A DNA stretch of 64,000 bases from Euryodendron excelsum (lineage: Eukaryota; Streptophyta; Magnoliopsida; Ericales; Pentaphylacaceae), in assembly GCA_033060915.1 (NCBI GenBank), contig CM065387.1, positions 41,557,501 through 41,621,500 on the forward strand, given 5' to 3'. A program made the position numbers and the translations under genes. The notes beneath the pieces are model-generated. The model ran no database searches. It worked only from the letters and a program-made list of their open reading frames with translations, and was not told where the DNA came from. Position 1 is the first letter of the stretch, and the number at the start of each line of letters is the position of its first letter. Below, piece by piece: positions 21,276 through 33,465 of the stretch.

Positions 21276-21542
21276 ATGGCAGCTCGCCTTAGGAAACTTG
21301 TAGATAGCCCGACGGCTATTGCTGCTTTTAAGACTAGGTACAACATTGCCGATCAGGTCAACATTGAGTTGGTTGACTCAGATGACTATAGGATGGAAGA
21401 AACCAACAAGGAAATGCCCTTCCCCGTGATTGCCATCGTAGAGGGTGATGTTAGATTTCCCTTACATCATTTTCTTGTAAAATTCCTTCAACACCACGAT
21501 TTATGTCCTGCCCAACATTATTGGGCAATGTATTTCGTATAG
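21276..21542 (+). pseudogene. 'Transposase_28'-type gypsy-associated ORF, N-terminal fragment
   Basis: From the ATG at 21276 the frame gives M-A-A-R-L-R-K-L-V, then FKTRYNIADQV, and near the end RFPLHHFLVKFLQHHDLCPA. This RFPLH-P/H-F...LCPAQ block is the hallmark of a plant family labelled 'putative gypsy-type transposase', found in large LTR elements without pol. Only ~88 codons remain. At about 21515-21530 it runs into sequence that, read on the minus strand, belongs to a CACTA transposase, so it is truncated by that insertion or a rearrangement. Confidence 0.6.
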
Positions 21543-23554
21543 TCAGAGGAATAATTTATTGGATCATGGCATGATTATCGTGACTCTGTAAACCCCAAAT
21601 GATTTTATCTTCTAAATGGACATGACGGGATATATTAAATGCATATCCATTTAACACTCTAACATTCTTAAGAACTTTCAAGAACAAGCCTTTCTCTTCC
21701 TTAAAGAGCGTGAACTGCGCAGGTGGTAGGTAGACTTTATTGTTCCCTCTATCCTGCAGGTGCAATGCTTTTCTAAGTTTTATGAGCTCTAGATCACACC
21801 TAGCACTTGAATTGTCCTTAGACTTCCCTACAACTCCCAGTATTGTTCATAATACATTATTACAGACATTCTTCTCTATATGCATCATATTGAGATTGTG
21901 TCTAATCAAATTGTGTCCCTAGTATGGCAACTCATAGAATATACTCTTCTTCTTCCAATTATGGTTTTTAGATCCAGGATTGTCCTTGTCAAGTAACCTT
22001 TTGCGTCTTTCTAAAAGGTCATCCCTCCTATATTGAGTTAGAATTCCTTTCAACTCTAACTGTAGTAATAGATTTGATACAGATAACACTTTAGGCTTGC
22101 CTTTTATCTCCCAGGTGCCATCAAAAGAAACCTTATCCTTTTGGAATTTATGACTGTCAGCTAAGAATCGACAATGATCCCTGTAGGTAAATTTTCTATC
22201 ATGCTTCAACCATAGGGAATTAGTTTCCTTATTGCAACAGGGGCAAGCGTATTCACCTTTCGTACTCCATCCTGACAATATGACATATGCAAGGAAATCA
22301 CTTATTGTCCATAATAAACATGCATGCACTTGAAACATTTCTTTCATCGATGCATCAAACGTGGGCACACCTTCATTCCACAACTCATTCAAATCCTCAA
22401 TCAACGGTTGCAGATACACATCAATCTTATCGTCGGGGGATTTTGGGCCATCAATAAGCACAGACAGAATAAAAAAGGGTTGCTTTATGCACATCCAAGG
22501 TGGTAAGTTGTATGGAATCAACACTACAGGCCAAGTATTATGGACTATGTTCATTGATCTGAATGGGTTGAATCCATTGATGCAAGGCTAAGCCGTACAC
22601 TGCGGGGATCACTGGCAAAGTCTGGGTTGTGCCGATCAAAATGTTTCCATTCCGGTGAGTCAGCAGGATGTATTAAGGTCTCGTCATTTACTCTTTCCTC
22701 TGCATGCCATCTCATTGCCCTTGACGTCTATGACAACATAAACAGTCTTTACAACCTTGGCTTCAGAGGAAAATACCTCATCTATTTTGCAGGTTTCTTC
22801 TTTCCTTTGGAATCTCCAGTATCATCACATTCTTTCCATCTAGAATTGCTACATACGACACATTGATTAAGATCGATATCCTAATTTCGAAACAATATAC
22901 AACTGTTAGGGCATGCATCTAAAGTCTTATAAGTGAACCCCAAATTTTTAGTTATTTTTTGAGCTTCACAGTAGTTCTTTGGAAGATTCACTCCCTTAAG
23001 GAAAGCCTCACACAACAAATCAAGTAACATATCGATCGACTTGTCTGTCCAACCATTTAGCACCTTCATATGCAAAAGTCGAACAATGAACGATAGTTTG
23101 GTAAATTTCTGACAACCCGGATACAATTTAGTCTGTGCCTCTTCCAAAAGAAAAAGTCAGTCATTTCTTGATTTGCCCCTATCTGGTCCTTATCATTCTC
23201 GAAAGTTGTGCCAACATGTCGAATAACCTCTTATATCATTCCAACTATGTCATCCCTAATGTCAGTACCAATGTCAGATTCCATTAACTCTTCATTTTCT
23301 CGGTGAGACTGTAAAGGATGATGAGCTTCCCCGTGACATGTCCAATTTTTGTAATTCCTGCACATTCCACTCTTCAAAAGATGGTTACGCACAACATCTC
23401 GTAGGTTATGATATCGATTTGCACACCTCCTACACAGACATCATATCACAGAACTTTTATCCCAGCCAGCATACACAAATGATAGGAATTGATCAATCCC
23501 ATTAACATACTTCGGTGATAGCCTATCGCCTAAATCAATCCAACTCATGTCCAT
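21515..23554 (-). pseudogene. CACTA (En/Spm) tnp2-type transposase, decayed
   Basis: The minus-strand ATG at 23554 begins MDMSWIDLGDRLSPKYVNG, the transposase-associated domain, with a CxxC pair and the GMCRNYKNWTCHGE segment. Further on are RWHAEERVNDETLIHPADSP (about 22690-22640) and DFASDPRSVRLSLAS. A long open stretch at 22554-21919 holds WPVVLIPYNLPPW, IDVYLQPLIEDLNELW and LSGWSTKGEYACPCC, the core of the tnp2 (Transposase_21) family. The end shows HVHLEDKIIWGLQSHD. At least four stops and several frame changes (near 23450, 23220, 22800 and 22560) inactivate it. Its own terminal repeats were not found. Confidence 0.9.
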
Positions 23555-24455
23555 AGTTCTACACATGCCGACATCAATAATATTACTTATCTGCCACAAC
23601 AACTAAAAAATAATATATTTATATGCCCATGCATCATGAAACCTATCCATCCAACTCCTCTCTAATAGGTAGGTGGTCATATCTCATTCAGGAATACACA
23701 ATCTATATAGCATAAAGCAACTCAAACCGCTTCGTCCATCTCCAAGGAAAATCCAATAGCATTTTCCCGTAATTCTCCACGTACACAACGTAGATGAAGT
23801 GCGTTGATATATATTACATCCAGTATATACGCCAAGAACTATAGGATCTGCCACACAGAATAACCCTTAAAGATAAATAATCTCAAGCTGTGAGGGGCTA
23901 TCTGCCATATAGACTTATACATTCTCGAACAGTCCGAAACTGGACAATTCAAGAACCATCTCATTAAAGCCAAATCCACAAACTCCGATGAGGATTCTCG
24001 AACGAGTCTAAGGTTGTTTTCTTATCCTTCAATTAACTCATACAAGCATGAGGTAATCAAAATATAAATATGTATGTATGCATGGCATATATCATCGTAA
24101 ACATTTCATTTTCTTATCAAAGATGTTTGTGTATCAAAGATTTCATTTTCTTATCAAATCTATATAATTTATGAATTGATGACAAATATAGAAAAATAAA
24201 CAAAAAACCCCAAACTTGAGAGTCGTACTCTATTAAGTAGTCATCCACGTACAAAACATTGGTCAAAAAGACAACTTAAGAATCATACCAAGAATCACAA
24301 AAAGTCCTAACATAAGAATTACAATTTGGAAAACAAGACATTAAATTATTAAGGGATTTAAAACATGAAAACAATCGCAATGATGAGAGTTTCACGCATT
24401 GAGTTGTTTTTGTTAATCTAATGGAGGCTACTATAATCTCAAGTTAATAGAAGAT
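23555..24455. other. Noncoding, probable 5' flank of the CACTA transposase
   Basis: No reading frame is supported. The sequence is probably the leader of the decayed CACTA element and ends where the Tat-like LTR begins. AAGAT at 24451-24455 is one half of a possible target duplication whose partner is lost. Confidence 0.35.
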
Positions 24456-24635
24456 TGTAAGCATCCCATTTTTGCCCGCTAGGCAATCTCCGGCCCGACC
24501 GGATGTAATTTTCAAACATTACAATTCATATGGGCCCAAGACAGCTCTTTCAAACTCTTATCCAGCCAACTGGTCGCTTTCAGGACCCACAAGGCCCAAT
24601 TGAAGCTATAAAGACCACCATGCCCCTAGGCATTC

Positions 24636-24925
24636 TATGTAGCTTTCCGAGACCGGGCGGTTTCAGGAACCAACACCATCCAGGTAGTTTTCCAAGATCG
24701 GGTGATCTCGGGGACCAACACCTTATCAAATTCCAGACGATTCACTTTTGGCGCCTGCTAACCGGCTAATGTAGAATGTTCGTCATTTGGTAGTTCTCTG
24801 AGACCCAGCATTCTCGGAGACCAACACCACTCTCATAGGTAGCTTTCTGAGACCACGCGTTCTCAGAAACCAACACCACCCTACAGGTAACTCTCTAAGA
24901 TCGGGTGGTCTCAGGAACGAACACC
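24636..24925 (+). repeat. Five hairpin-forming ~45-bp repeats in the 5' LTR
   Basis: The core is GGTAGCTTTCTGAGACC-N4-GGTCTCAGGAACCAACACC. Units start near 24636, 24681, 24790, 24838 and 24887. GAGACC and its complement form the stem. The 3' LTR carries six (39962-40290). Confidence 0.8.
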
Positions 24926-25404
24926 TAGGTCAACACCGGTGCCTACTAGCCTGACTCGGTGAAAAATGACCAAACCTGCCCCTTAGGCCTCTAAGAACAT
25001 CTTGAGAAAGTTTAAAATCCCTCAAGACGATAAGTCCACCTTTTCAAAGTGTTCTTAAACAGTTAGGCGTACTCAACACGCCATCTTGTCCAATTCCGGT
25101 CTCATTCCGGTTAACTCCGATCAAAATGACCGTTTTGCCCCTACACGCCCCAACACAATACAAATCCCATCAGACATCAAAAAACTCTTCCAAGACCATC
25201 CTCGGACAGCCTGGAATGCTTAACATGCCACTCCAACCTATTTTGACCTTTCTCAATCAATCCTAGTTGAAATGACCATTTTACCCCTGGCGGCCCAAAC
25301 GCGCCCCGAAACTACATCGACCTTGGGTATCGAACGGAGGATCTCATCATACACCCCTGTTTAACCCAAGGTGAACCTCACGACACTAAACACTCCCGAC
25401 TCAA

Positions 25405-25870
25405 CGAAAACCCTCTGGAGGGTCTCATAGACGCTCCGCCAGGGTTATCTTTTTCCCCCGATTCCTTAATCATAACGCACTGTCAAATGACTTGAGAAAT
25501 GTGTAAATCAGGGAATTTCCGAAAGCTCGCCCATAGGTCTTTCCATCGATACGGCTCGATCGGATAGATTGCTTCCCGAAGCCCCTAATCCCATGGCTCG
25601 AAAACTACTACTTTTAATAACCCCTCGAGCGTCTCACATACGCTCTGCCAAGATTGATTTTTTCCTCAACTCCCTGATTATAACGCACCGTCAAACGAAT
25701 TGAGAAATGCATAAATTAAAAAAATTTTGAAAGTATTTCCAGAGTACTTTCCATCAGTATGGCCCGATCGGAGAGATCGCTTCCTGAAGGCTTCGATCAT
25801 ATGGCACACAAACGGCTACTTTTGACCCCCGTAGAGTGTATCACAGACGCTCCGCAAAAATGTGTTTTCA
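25405..25870 (+). repeat. ~210-bp tandem repeat with GAGCGTCT/AGACGCTC palindromes
   Basis: CCCTNGAGCGTCTCATAGACGCTCC starts units at about 25405, 25621 and 25828. Between them come the shared AACGCACYGTCAAAYGA-TTGAGAAATG and CCATC-ATA-GGC-CGATCGG blocks. Two units remain in the truncated 3' LTR (40782, 40989). Confidence 0.75.
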
Positions 25871-26228
25871 TGCACACTTTTCGAGACGATATCACACATT
25901 TTCTAACACCTTTCAAGCTTTCTGAAAACTCAAAAGTTTATGAGAAACACTAGAACAACACTGTAAATACAATCGATTTCTCTAAAACCTTCCTGGTTGG
26001 CACAATTATCGAGGCAAAGTTTAAATCTCGATGACCGAGCGTATGCTACATGCACCCAGATTTTGATTAGATCGATCAAACTTCACTTAGCCCTTAAGAT
26101 TTAGCTAGTACAATGAGTGCCACATGGCATTCTGCCAATGGAACAGTACTGGCGCATGTAGCACATGCTCCAAGGCAAATTTTGCCCAAGCGCATGTCCT
26201 ATATACGCCAGGTCTCCCCAAATTACCT

Positions 26229-26236
26229 ATAAATAT
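26229..26236 (+). promoter_or_regulatory. TATA box, likely LTR promoter
   Basis: TATAAATA lies in a GC-balanced part of the LTR, about 60-75 bp after GCGCATGTAGCACATGC (26152-26168). A similar arrangement occurs upstream of the antisense PMD ORF. Confidence 0.5.
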
Positions 26237-27734
26237 AGATCTCCTCCTTTGCATATTTCATAATCGAAATTGATAGCGAAGCTCTGCTAAAACTTCTCAA
26301 AAACCTTGAATTCCCATATACATCCCACACTTCAAACACTTAGGCTAAATTCCACCTCTCCCTAACCCATACACTACACCTATATAGCCTTTAATGCCAT
26401 AGAATACCTCATTCCAGCCTCTTCAAGGTTATTTAAGCTCAAGTCAAGGCATCCATGGAGGTTTGAAGGCAAAAGGTAGTATTCCTTTTACATTTTTGCA
26501 ACCCCCACTCCTCTCTTCTCCCTCCTAGCCTACTTAGGCTATTATCTATTTTAATCCCTATCTTCTACCCCCCTTTCTTGCATGCTTGAAACAAGCAAGC
26601 TCTTAGTTCATGCCTAGAGGAAAGTTTGTGAGAGCCACCGTGTAGGGAACTTCTCACAAACCTACTTTAAGATAGTATAGCCTTAGAGCACCTTGCTATA
26701 TGGTGAAACCTCTAGCCTTGTATGATTTCATGACCCTTTTGCATATAATTATCTTGTTCATGTTTTGTATACTTGCCTTTGTTTTCATTTTTTCAAAGCT
26801 TTCACTATCTCTATTTCTATGGCATTCTCAAGCTCCATAATCAAATGTTTTCCTAAAATTGGTCCTAGTGTTGGTTCCATGAAGCCTAGGTCAAACCCTC
26901 AATTTCTACGCCTTAGAAAACTCTCTTTAAATCTCTCGACTTCATTTTGCAACCCTACATTTCAAATCCTCTTCTCTCGACTTCATTTTGCCTTTCAAAA
27001 TTGCATTAAAATGGCTTTCAAACCCTCTTCTTCTATGTGGATTTTCAAGGGCTCTACTCTCTTGAATTTTGTGGTTGAAGTGGTCCCTTGAAACCCTCTC
27101 TTGAGTGGTCTCCTCATTATCTTGACCATATGAATCCTAGTTCATTGGAGTTGGCTCTATTCTCTTTAAAATTGTTTTCAAAATAATTTCCTTCAAAAAA
27201 ATATTTTCAAAATTGTACTCTCTTCAACTTGCATAAAAATCACTTTCTTAAACCATCATTTTTATCTTGATTTTTGAAGTCTTGCTCTCTTGGATATTGA
27301 GGTTGGAATGGTCCCATGGAGTCCTCTTTTGAGTGATTTCCTTCAAATCAACCATATGAACCCTTATTATTTAGAGTGGTCTTCAACTTGTTAAAAGTGA
27401 TTTTCCAAAACCTCATTCCCAAAACGAATTTTCAAAAGGTCATTATCTTTAATTTTCAAGTCTTTAAAACTATCTATTCAATGTTAATTTTCACAAGTTT
27501 TGCTCTCTTGAGTTTGTGAGTGAAATGGTTCCAAAGCAACTCTCTCTTGAGTGGTTTCCAAATATCAACCATAGAACCCCAACACTCACTTGAGTGGTTT
27601 TCATAAAATGGTTTTCAAAACCCACTTTCAAGTTTCATGGATAAAACCCCCTTTCCAAAAACACTAAGTCAAAACCCTAGTTCAAAACCACCCTTCAACC
27701 CTAGGTTAACTTGACCCTAGTTGTCCCACCTTAG

Positions 27735-27940
27735 GTTAACCTAACCCAAGTTAGTTAACCCTAGGTAACCTTCAACCTAGGATAACCTAACCTTAGTTAG
27801 TTAACCCTAGGTCACCTTAACCATAGGTCAACCTAACCCTAGTTAGTTAACCCTAGGTCAACCCAACCCTAGTCCAACCTCACCTTAGTTAGTTAACCTT
27901 AGTTAGTTAACCTTAGGTCAACCCAACCTAGGTTCGTAAG
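27735..27940 (+). repeat. ~46-bp minisatellite (TTAGTTAACCCTAGGT)
   Basis: GTTAGTTAACC(C/T)TAGG recurs at about 27750, 27795, 27842, 27888 and 27901, with CAACCTAACCCTAG between. Confidence 0.75.
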
Positions 27941-29606
27941 CTTCAAGGTTCCAATTCAAAGACCCCTTTTCAAATAACCTTTCAACTCAAAACTATTCTC
28001 ATAATATACTTTCCAAAACATCCTACTCTCTTGAGATTTTCAAAAATCAACTCCAAAGCCTTTCAAATATTCTTACACCCTATCTTCAAAAAAATGCTTC
28101 CAAGAAGTTCTCTTAAACTTGTCTCAACTAAAATGGCTAAGACACTTAACATTTTCCAAAAACTATTTCCAAAATGTTTTCAAGAACTCACAACCCTAAT
28201 GTGTCACTACTCCTTTATGGTTAGGGATTCCAAGGGAAGGTGATATATTAAATATAACTCTCAAGGTTGTCCATATTAGGCTTTCAAAACCCTAAGTGTT
28301 TTTAAAAGCTTTTTCAAAAAATGATTTCCAAACGTCACATTCTTAAAGCAACCCTAATCTTCCCATGGTTAGGATTGGTCAAGTATAAGTGAGATATTCA
28401 AGAAGGGTTTCATAACCCTAAAATTTTAAAAACTAAAAGGAAAGTCTCTAGCTATTTTCCAAACATGTTTTCAGAACTCATAGCCCTAAAAGAGTTTAGT
28501 TTTTCAATGACTAACCTCTTAAAGGTGATGAAACATTAAACATGCCTCTCAAATAAGGTATCCAAAAATTACTTTCAAAAACTTCTCGAAGACAAGTTTA
28601 CAAGACCATTTCCACTCCAAACTCTACCTCAAAAATTTTCAAAACAAGACTTCAAAACATTTCAAAACTCCCTTGAGTCAATTTCAAAAACATTTAAAAT
28701 CTTCTTCAAATCCAATTTCAAAAAAATTTCAAAAATCCCAAGTCCTATTTCAAGAAGTATTTTCCAAAATTCTCAAGTTCTCGTTTCTCAAAGACCACAA
28801 AGTGTCTTCAAACCTTTCGAAAGACCTCAAAGTGTCTTCAAAACTTTCTAATGGCCTTAATGCGCCTCTTTTCTATCAGGCCTTTACCCAAACTATGAAC
28901 AACCTGATTCTCGCCAAATGAGATATGTAGGCAACCTAAAATGGTACAGTCATAACTCTTATTTTAACTCAAGTCCTTTTTCAAAACTCTATCTATTCAA
29001 GATCCCTGTTTCAAACTCCTTCAAAACTTTCATATTTTCAAACATTTTTCTCAAGACTCACATCATGCATCATTCATCGAAAAAGTGATGACCAAACCCC
29101 GTTTTCAAAACTCTAAAGTGGATATTAAATGGATAATGGTAACCAGTTATTCTAGTGAGTGAACAATGGGTGATTAGACATGTAGGTACCGAAAGAGCGG
29201 GGTAGGGTGATGATCTTAGGATATCTTCCCTACACGTAACCAACCCTCGGACTATAGATTTCTGTTTTCAAGAGACCAAAATGGAGTTATTTTCAAAAAG
29301 AGCTTCAAACTTTCCAAAAGGTTGCCAAGCAACCTATCTTCTTAAAAACCCTCTCTCGAGGGAGTTTTCGAAAACCTTTTTCTAAAACTCTAAGTGTAAT
29401 CTCCGGATTATACGTAGTTTCAGGTGACCTAACTCACCTTAACCAAGTTAGGTGGCGACTCCTATTTTGCTAAAAGCCCTTAATCAAATCAATTTCAAGT
29501 TCAAACCTAGTCGCACTCATCCTTCTAGGAGAATGAGTTCTAATGACAGAGTTTCGTGCTTTTTTCCGAGCCGAAAGGACTTGGTTAAAAATCGGGGTGC
29601 GACAGC

Positions 29607-29624
29607 TGGCGACTCTGCTGGGGA
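29607..29624 (+). other. Primer-binding site of the Tat-like element
   Basis: TGGCGACTCTGCTGGGGA begins two bases after the LTR end. The sequence is the form seen in Ogre/Tat elements, usually ascribed to tRNA-Arg. Confidence 0.75.
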
Positions 29625-31227
29625 CTCCTAGAAGGTTAGGCCATTATCATGTCTCTTCACCTTTCACTCACCTAGAATATCTGGTTACTTTGTCCAGCTT
29701 TATCCACTTTTTAAAATTTTTTGTTCCCAAAGCGTTTTTCAGAATCATAATTTTCAAATAAGTGTCATCACTTGCATTCATTCATGCTCTTGCATTGACC
29801 ATCCATTTTATCTTGCATTGAGTTTTTCAAAAAGTTACTAACTCCTTGTATTTTTCTTTGTAGGTGGACCTTTGTTCACATTTTATTTTATGTCATAATT
29901 AACTGCCATGAATGTGATGAATGAACATGATGTGATGTGTGTTGTTGGGTCATTTCCTCTATTTTTTAAAACTCCACACACACTTGGTGCGCTCACTTGC
30001 ATTTGCATTTTGCATACATCACCTGATTACTACTACCCTTTTAGATAGAAGGGGGAATAGTATATTGACCGTGGGCGGATGCTGTGGCAGTTTCTCAGCC
30101 TACGGTCTCTTAATAGTTCCCCCACTCAAACCACCAACCAAAGATGGAGTTCACCCTTTTGGGGGTGGACGCCGGAGGTTTGAAGGTTTGGGAACCGAGC
30201 TTTCTAGGAAGAATTAGTAAACCCCTAGCCTCATGCTCATGTAGCACCGCATGCATAGCCGAACCTCTACCGGATTTAGGACACATACGTTAATTTGAAA
30301 ACTAAGGAGGAAAGGGCGACCGTTTTACTTTCCCTTATATTTTGTTCCATTCATGCTATTATGCTGCTTAATTTTTGTCATTATGTTATGTACACCTTTT
30401 TTCGCATCATAACTGCACATGCATCTTTATTCATTTCAAGACAAGAGTTCCCACAGTAACTCAAGTCATTGCATCTTCATGCATCTGTTTAACTCCCAGA
30501 GGAAGGCCCAAAGACCTTCTCACTCAAATAAAGCCAACCAAAACTCCTAAGGATACCAAGAGACCCTAAGGATTCATGGCATACATCAAAGTCATCTCAT
30601 AAAGAGGGGCCCTAATCCCTCTTCGCTCATGGAGATAGGGCTGCCAAGAAGACAAGGGGCAATCCAAAATCAAGGTCTCTCACCGACCTCCATCCAAGAA
30701 GGCGAATTCGAAGACTCAAAAGTAGTTTAGGATTTCAAATGTAAAGATAGGATAGGTAAAAGTCCCAAGGAAAATGTTCCCCTTCCCTGTTTCAATGTAC
30801 TTCTGAAAATTCTATGTACAAGGGAAATTCATTTTCATAAAATTGTTATTTCTATTGAATGAATGAATGTATGAATGAATAGTTACAGGTGTAGGTATAG
30901 TATTGTCTAACAGGGGCAGGGCCCTATCTCCAAAACTTGAGTCAAAGTATCATGCTTAGTTCCCCTCAAAAGGCAAGGGCATTCCTAAGTCATGCATTGC
31001 ATAAAATTTTTCTCGATCCAGAAACTAACATATGATCCCTTTCTTGTTTTTCCTTATTTTCTATTCCCCCCCCCCCCCCAATCCGCATCTCATTAAAGAC
31101 TAGTAATAGTTTTTAGTGAGACTTGCTTGCATTTTAGGTCACCATTGATCCCAAGAAAGGAAAAAGAGGAACACAAGTGCCTTTTGTACTCCGAACACTA
31201 GTCTTTACCCGACAACGAGCAACGCAA
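29625..31227 (+). other. Leader between primer-binding site and gag
   Basis: No domain is recognised. Some Tat/Ogre elements have an extra ORF in this position, but here the longest frames are short and low-complexity. A run of 14 C lies at 31066-31079. Confidence 0.4.
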
Positions 31228-33465
31228 ATGAAAAGCAAAGGCAATACCCCTGATTAACAGAACAGCCTGGTAACACGAGAGGAAGCAAATGAGATGAAGG
31301 GGAAAATAGACGAGATGTTCAAGCTCGTACAACTGATGGCCTTCAAAGGATATGTCGTGAATCCTTCAGCCTCAACGTCCCCCAAAGAAACTGAAGCTAC
31401 CCCACCAAGGGTCATCCTACGAACTAATAATACGGGGAAGAGCAAGGAACTCCCCAAAACGGTGCACATCGAGGAAGGAGAAGAAAACAACCCTGAAACC
31501 ATCATGTTGACTGCTACATCAAAAAAGGAAAACCTGGATCCTCTTGATCTCAAGATACAAGGATTAGAAGAGTCCCTGCGTAGCCTACAAGGTCATGACA
31601 CCTTTAGTGGGACATCTTATGATGAACTATGTTTCTTTCCCGATCATCCAAGGCCACCCAAATTCAAGATGCCTGATTTCCAAAAGTATGGTAGAAGTGG
31701 GGATCCCGTGGCTCATCTGAGACTATATGCAGGTGCATTAAACGGTCATGGGAATGACCTCAAACTCCTGATGTAGCTATTTCAACATAGCCTAATTGGG
31801 CCCACTTTACAATGGTTCGCCCGTTTAGACCTGAGGAAGATAACAACCTAGAACGAGTTGGTAACGACCTTTCAATCCCAGTACAGACACAACAATAACC
31901 TCACCATAGATAGGTGTGCCCTGATGATGATGACCTGAGGGGAGAAAGAAAGCTTCAAGAGCTACGCTCTAAGGTGGAGGGAGGCAGCTGCTCAAGTCAA
32001 CCCCCCGCTAGTGGAAAAAGAGCATGTACAGCTGTTTGTGAATACCTTCCAAAGCCTATATTATGAATGCTTATGCCCCTGAGTATTGGGAAGAGTTTCT
32101 TTGAGTTGGTAATGCAAGGGGAAATGATTGAGAATGGATTGAAAACTGGGAGAATCATGGACCCTTATGCTAAGACAGGTGACGGATTCACAAATGCAGC
32201 CAAGAAAGTAGCAACCATCCGAGGTATTGATAAGAAAGAGGGAGAGGTATCTGCTATCTCTTGTTAATGCAGTAGCAGCCATACTATCCCCAATATCAAG
32301 CTCGACCGCAACCGCCTACTCCTGCCGTCAACATTCCTATCACCAATGTCCAAGCACTTGCTCTTGGACCTGTTGCAGCCCGACCGTACCTCAACCCTAA
32401 CAAAAATAACTGGCGGAACCAAGAATTCACTCACTTAGCATGCACTCAAACAGAGGGTTACCATGAGCTCCTCAAAGCCAAGCACCTGAACCTTATACCC
32501 CTGCGGCCGTTGCCAAGCCCATTGCCTCCAACTTTCAATCCTACCCTTACTTGTGAATATCATTCTGGAGGACAGGGTCATGACACATAGTCCTGTTTTT
32601 CTTTGAGGCATAAAATCCAAGACCTTATAGACAACAAAGTCATCAACACCCAAAAAGCAAAATCGGCCCCCGCTCATAATGTCACAGCAAATCCCCTACC
32701 GGATCATGCTGTCAACATCATCATAGATAGGAAGCAGACCCAGACAGCATCATAGCTGCGAAATATTTTGAGGGAGAGTCAGACACTGGGGAAGAAAGTG
32801 ACTAGGAAGAAGAGCTACCGTCATGCCCTATCTATCTTTACAACGCTAAAGAAGAGCAAGATCCCCTTGTCTGGCCCGTGGAAGAACCCATGAAAGACAT
32901 TCCCACTGAAATTGTGCTTGCCGATAGTTGGGGAGATGAATTCCTGCACCCTAGATACGCTGAGGCTGAGCACCGCCTAATAGAGGATCTCTTCAATTAT
33001 GAGGATATAGGTTAGAGCATCGATGAGCCAAAAGTACCAAACCCACCGTTCGAATTCAGTGAAGGTGATTTGGATAGCCTGTTCGCTGAAATCGACAAAG
33101 AGGAAGCTGAAAAGGAGAAAATCAAAGAAAAGCCACTGCAAGTCCTGGGGGAAAGCCTGAAAGTTACAAAAGTCGGGCAAAAGAAAACCAACCAACTGAA
33201 TGAGGACCATTAGAGTTCCCAAGATGGAATCTGCGACCTTAATGGCCCGACTAGAGAAGAGAAAGGAAAAGAAGGCATCCCCGATTGCACTGCGACTGCC
33301 CGCCTTTACCATTCTACAATCAGTGCATCAATCTGTCCAGCACAACCAAGCGAAGAAATTGGCGAATGGAGCATGGAGAAGGCAGTCGTGGTCCCGAAGC
33401 CCACCTGAAAAAGTAATTACTAAAGGGATGTTCTTTTTGTCAAACTCTGCCTTTACTTTCCGTTA
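31228..33465 (+). pseudogene. Tat/Ogre-type gag, decayed
   Basis: A plausible start is ATG 31228, with a TAA 27 nt later. The main open part runs from 31258 to 31776 and carries PPKFKMPDFQKYGRSGDPVAHL, the start of the retrotransposon gag domain. Past the stop at 31774, the frame still gives LIGPTLQWFARLDL, then WREAAAQVNPPLVEKEHVQL. A frameshift near 32050 leads to GKSFFELVMQGEMIENGL. A CCHC-like finger, CEYHSGGQGHDT-stop-SCFSLRH, is at about 32550-32605. Stops include CAG-to-TAG and TGG-to-TAG/TGA type changes. No protease, RT or integrase follows. Confidence 0.75.

Larger units (their letters stand above)
24456..29604 (+). repeat. 5' LTR (5149 bp)
   Basis: It begins TGTAAGCATCCC and ends GGGTGCGACA. 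The first 1.3 kb pairs with 39782-41098. Internally it holds hairpin repeats (24636-24925), a ~210-bp tandem (25405-25870), a TATA box (26229), a 46-bp minisatellite (27735-27940) and a long CTTTCAAAA-rich stretch (26940-29400). Short open frames within are low-complexity and not genes. Confidence 0.88.

Noticed and set aside
27700..27940. CCCTAG/CCCTAA-like repeats suggesting interstitial telomere sequence
   Set aside because: The unit is ~46 bp with TTAGTTAACCCTAGGTCAACC, not the 7-bp plant telomere repeat.
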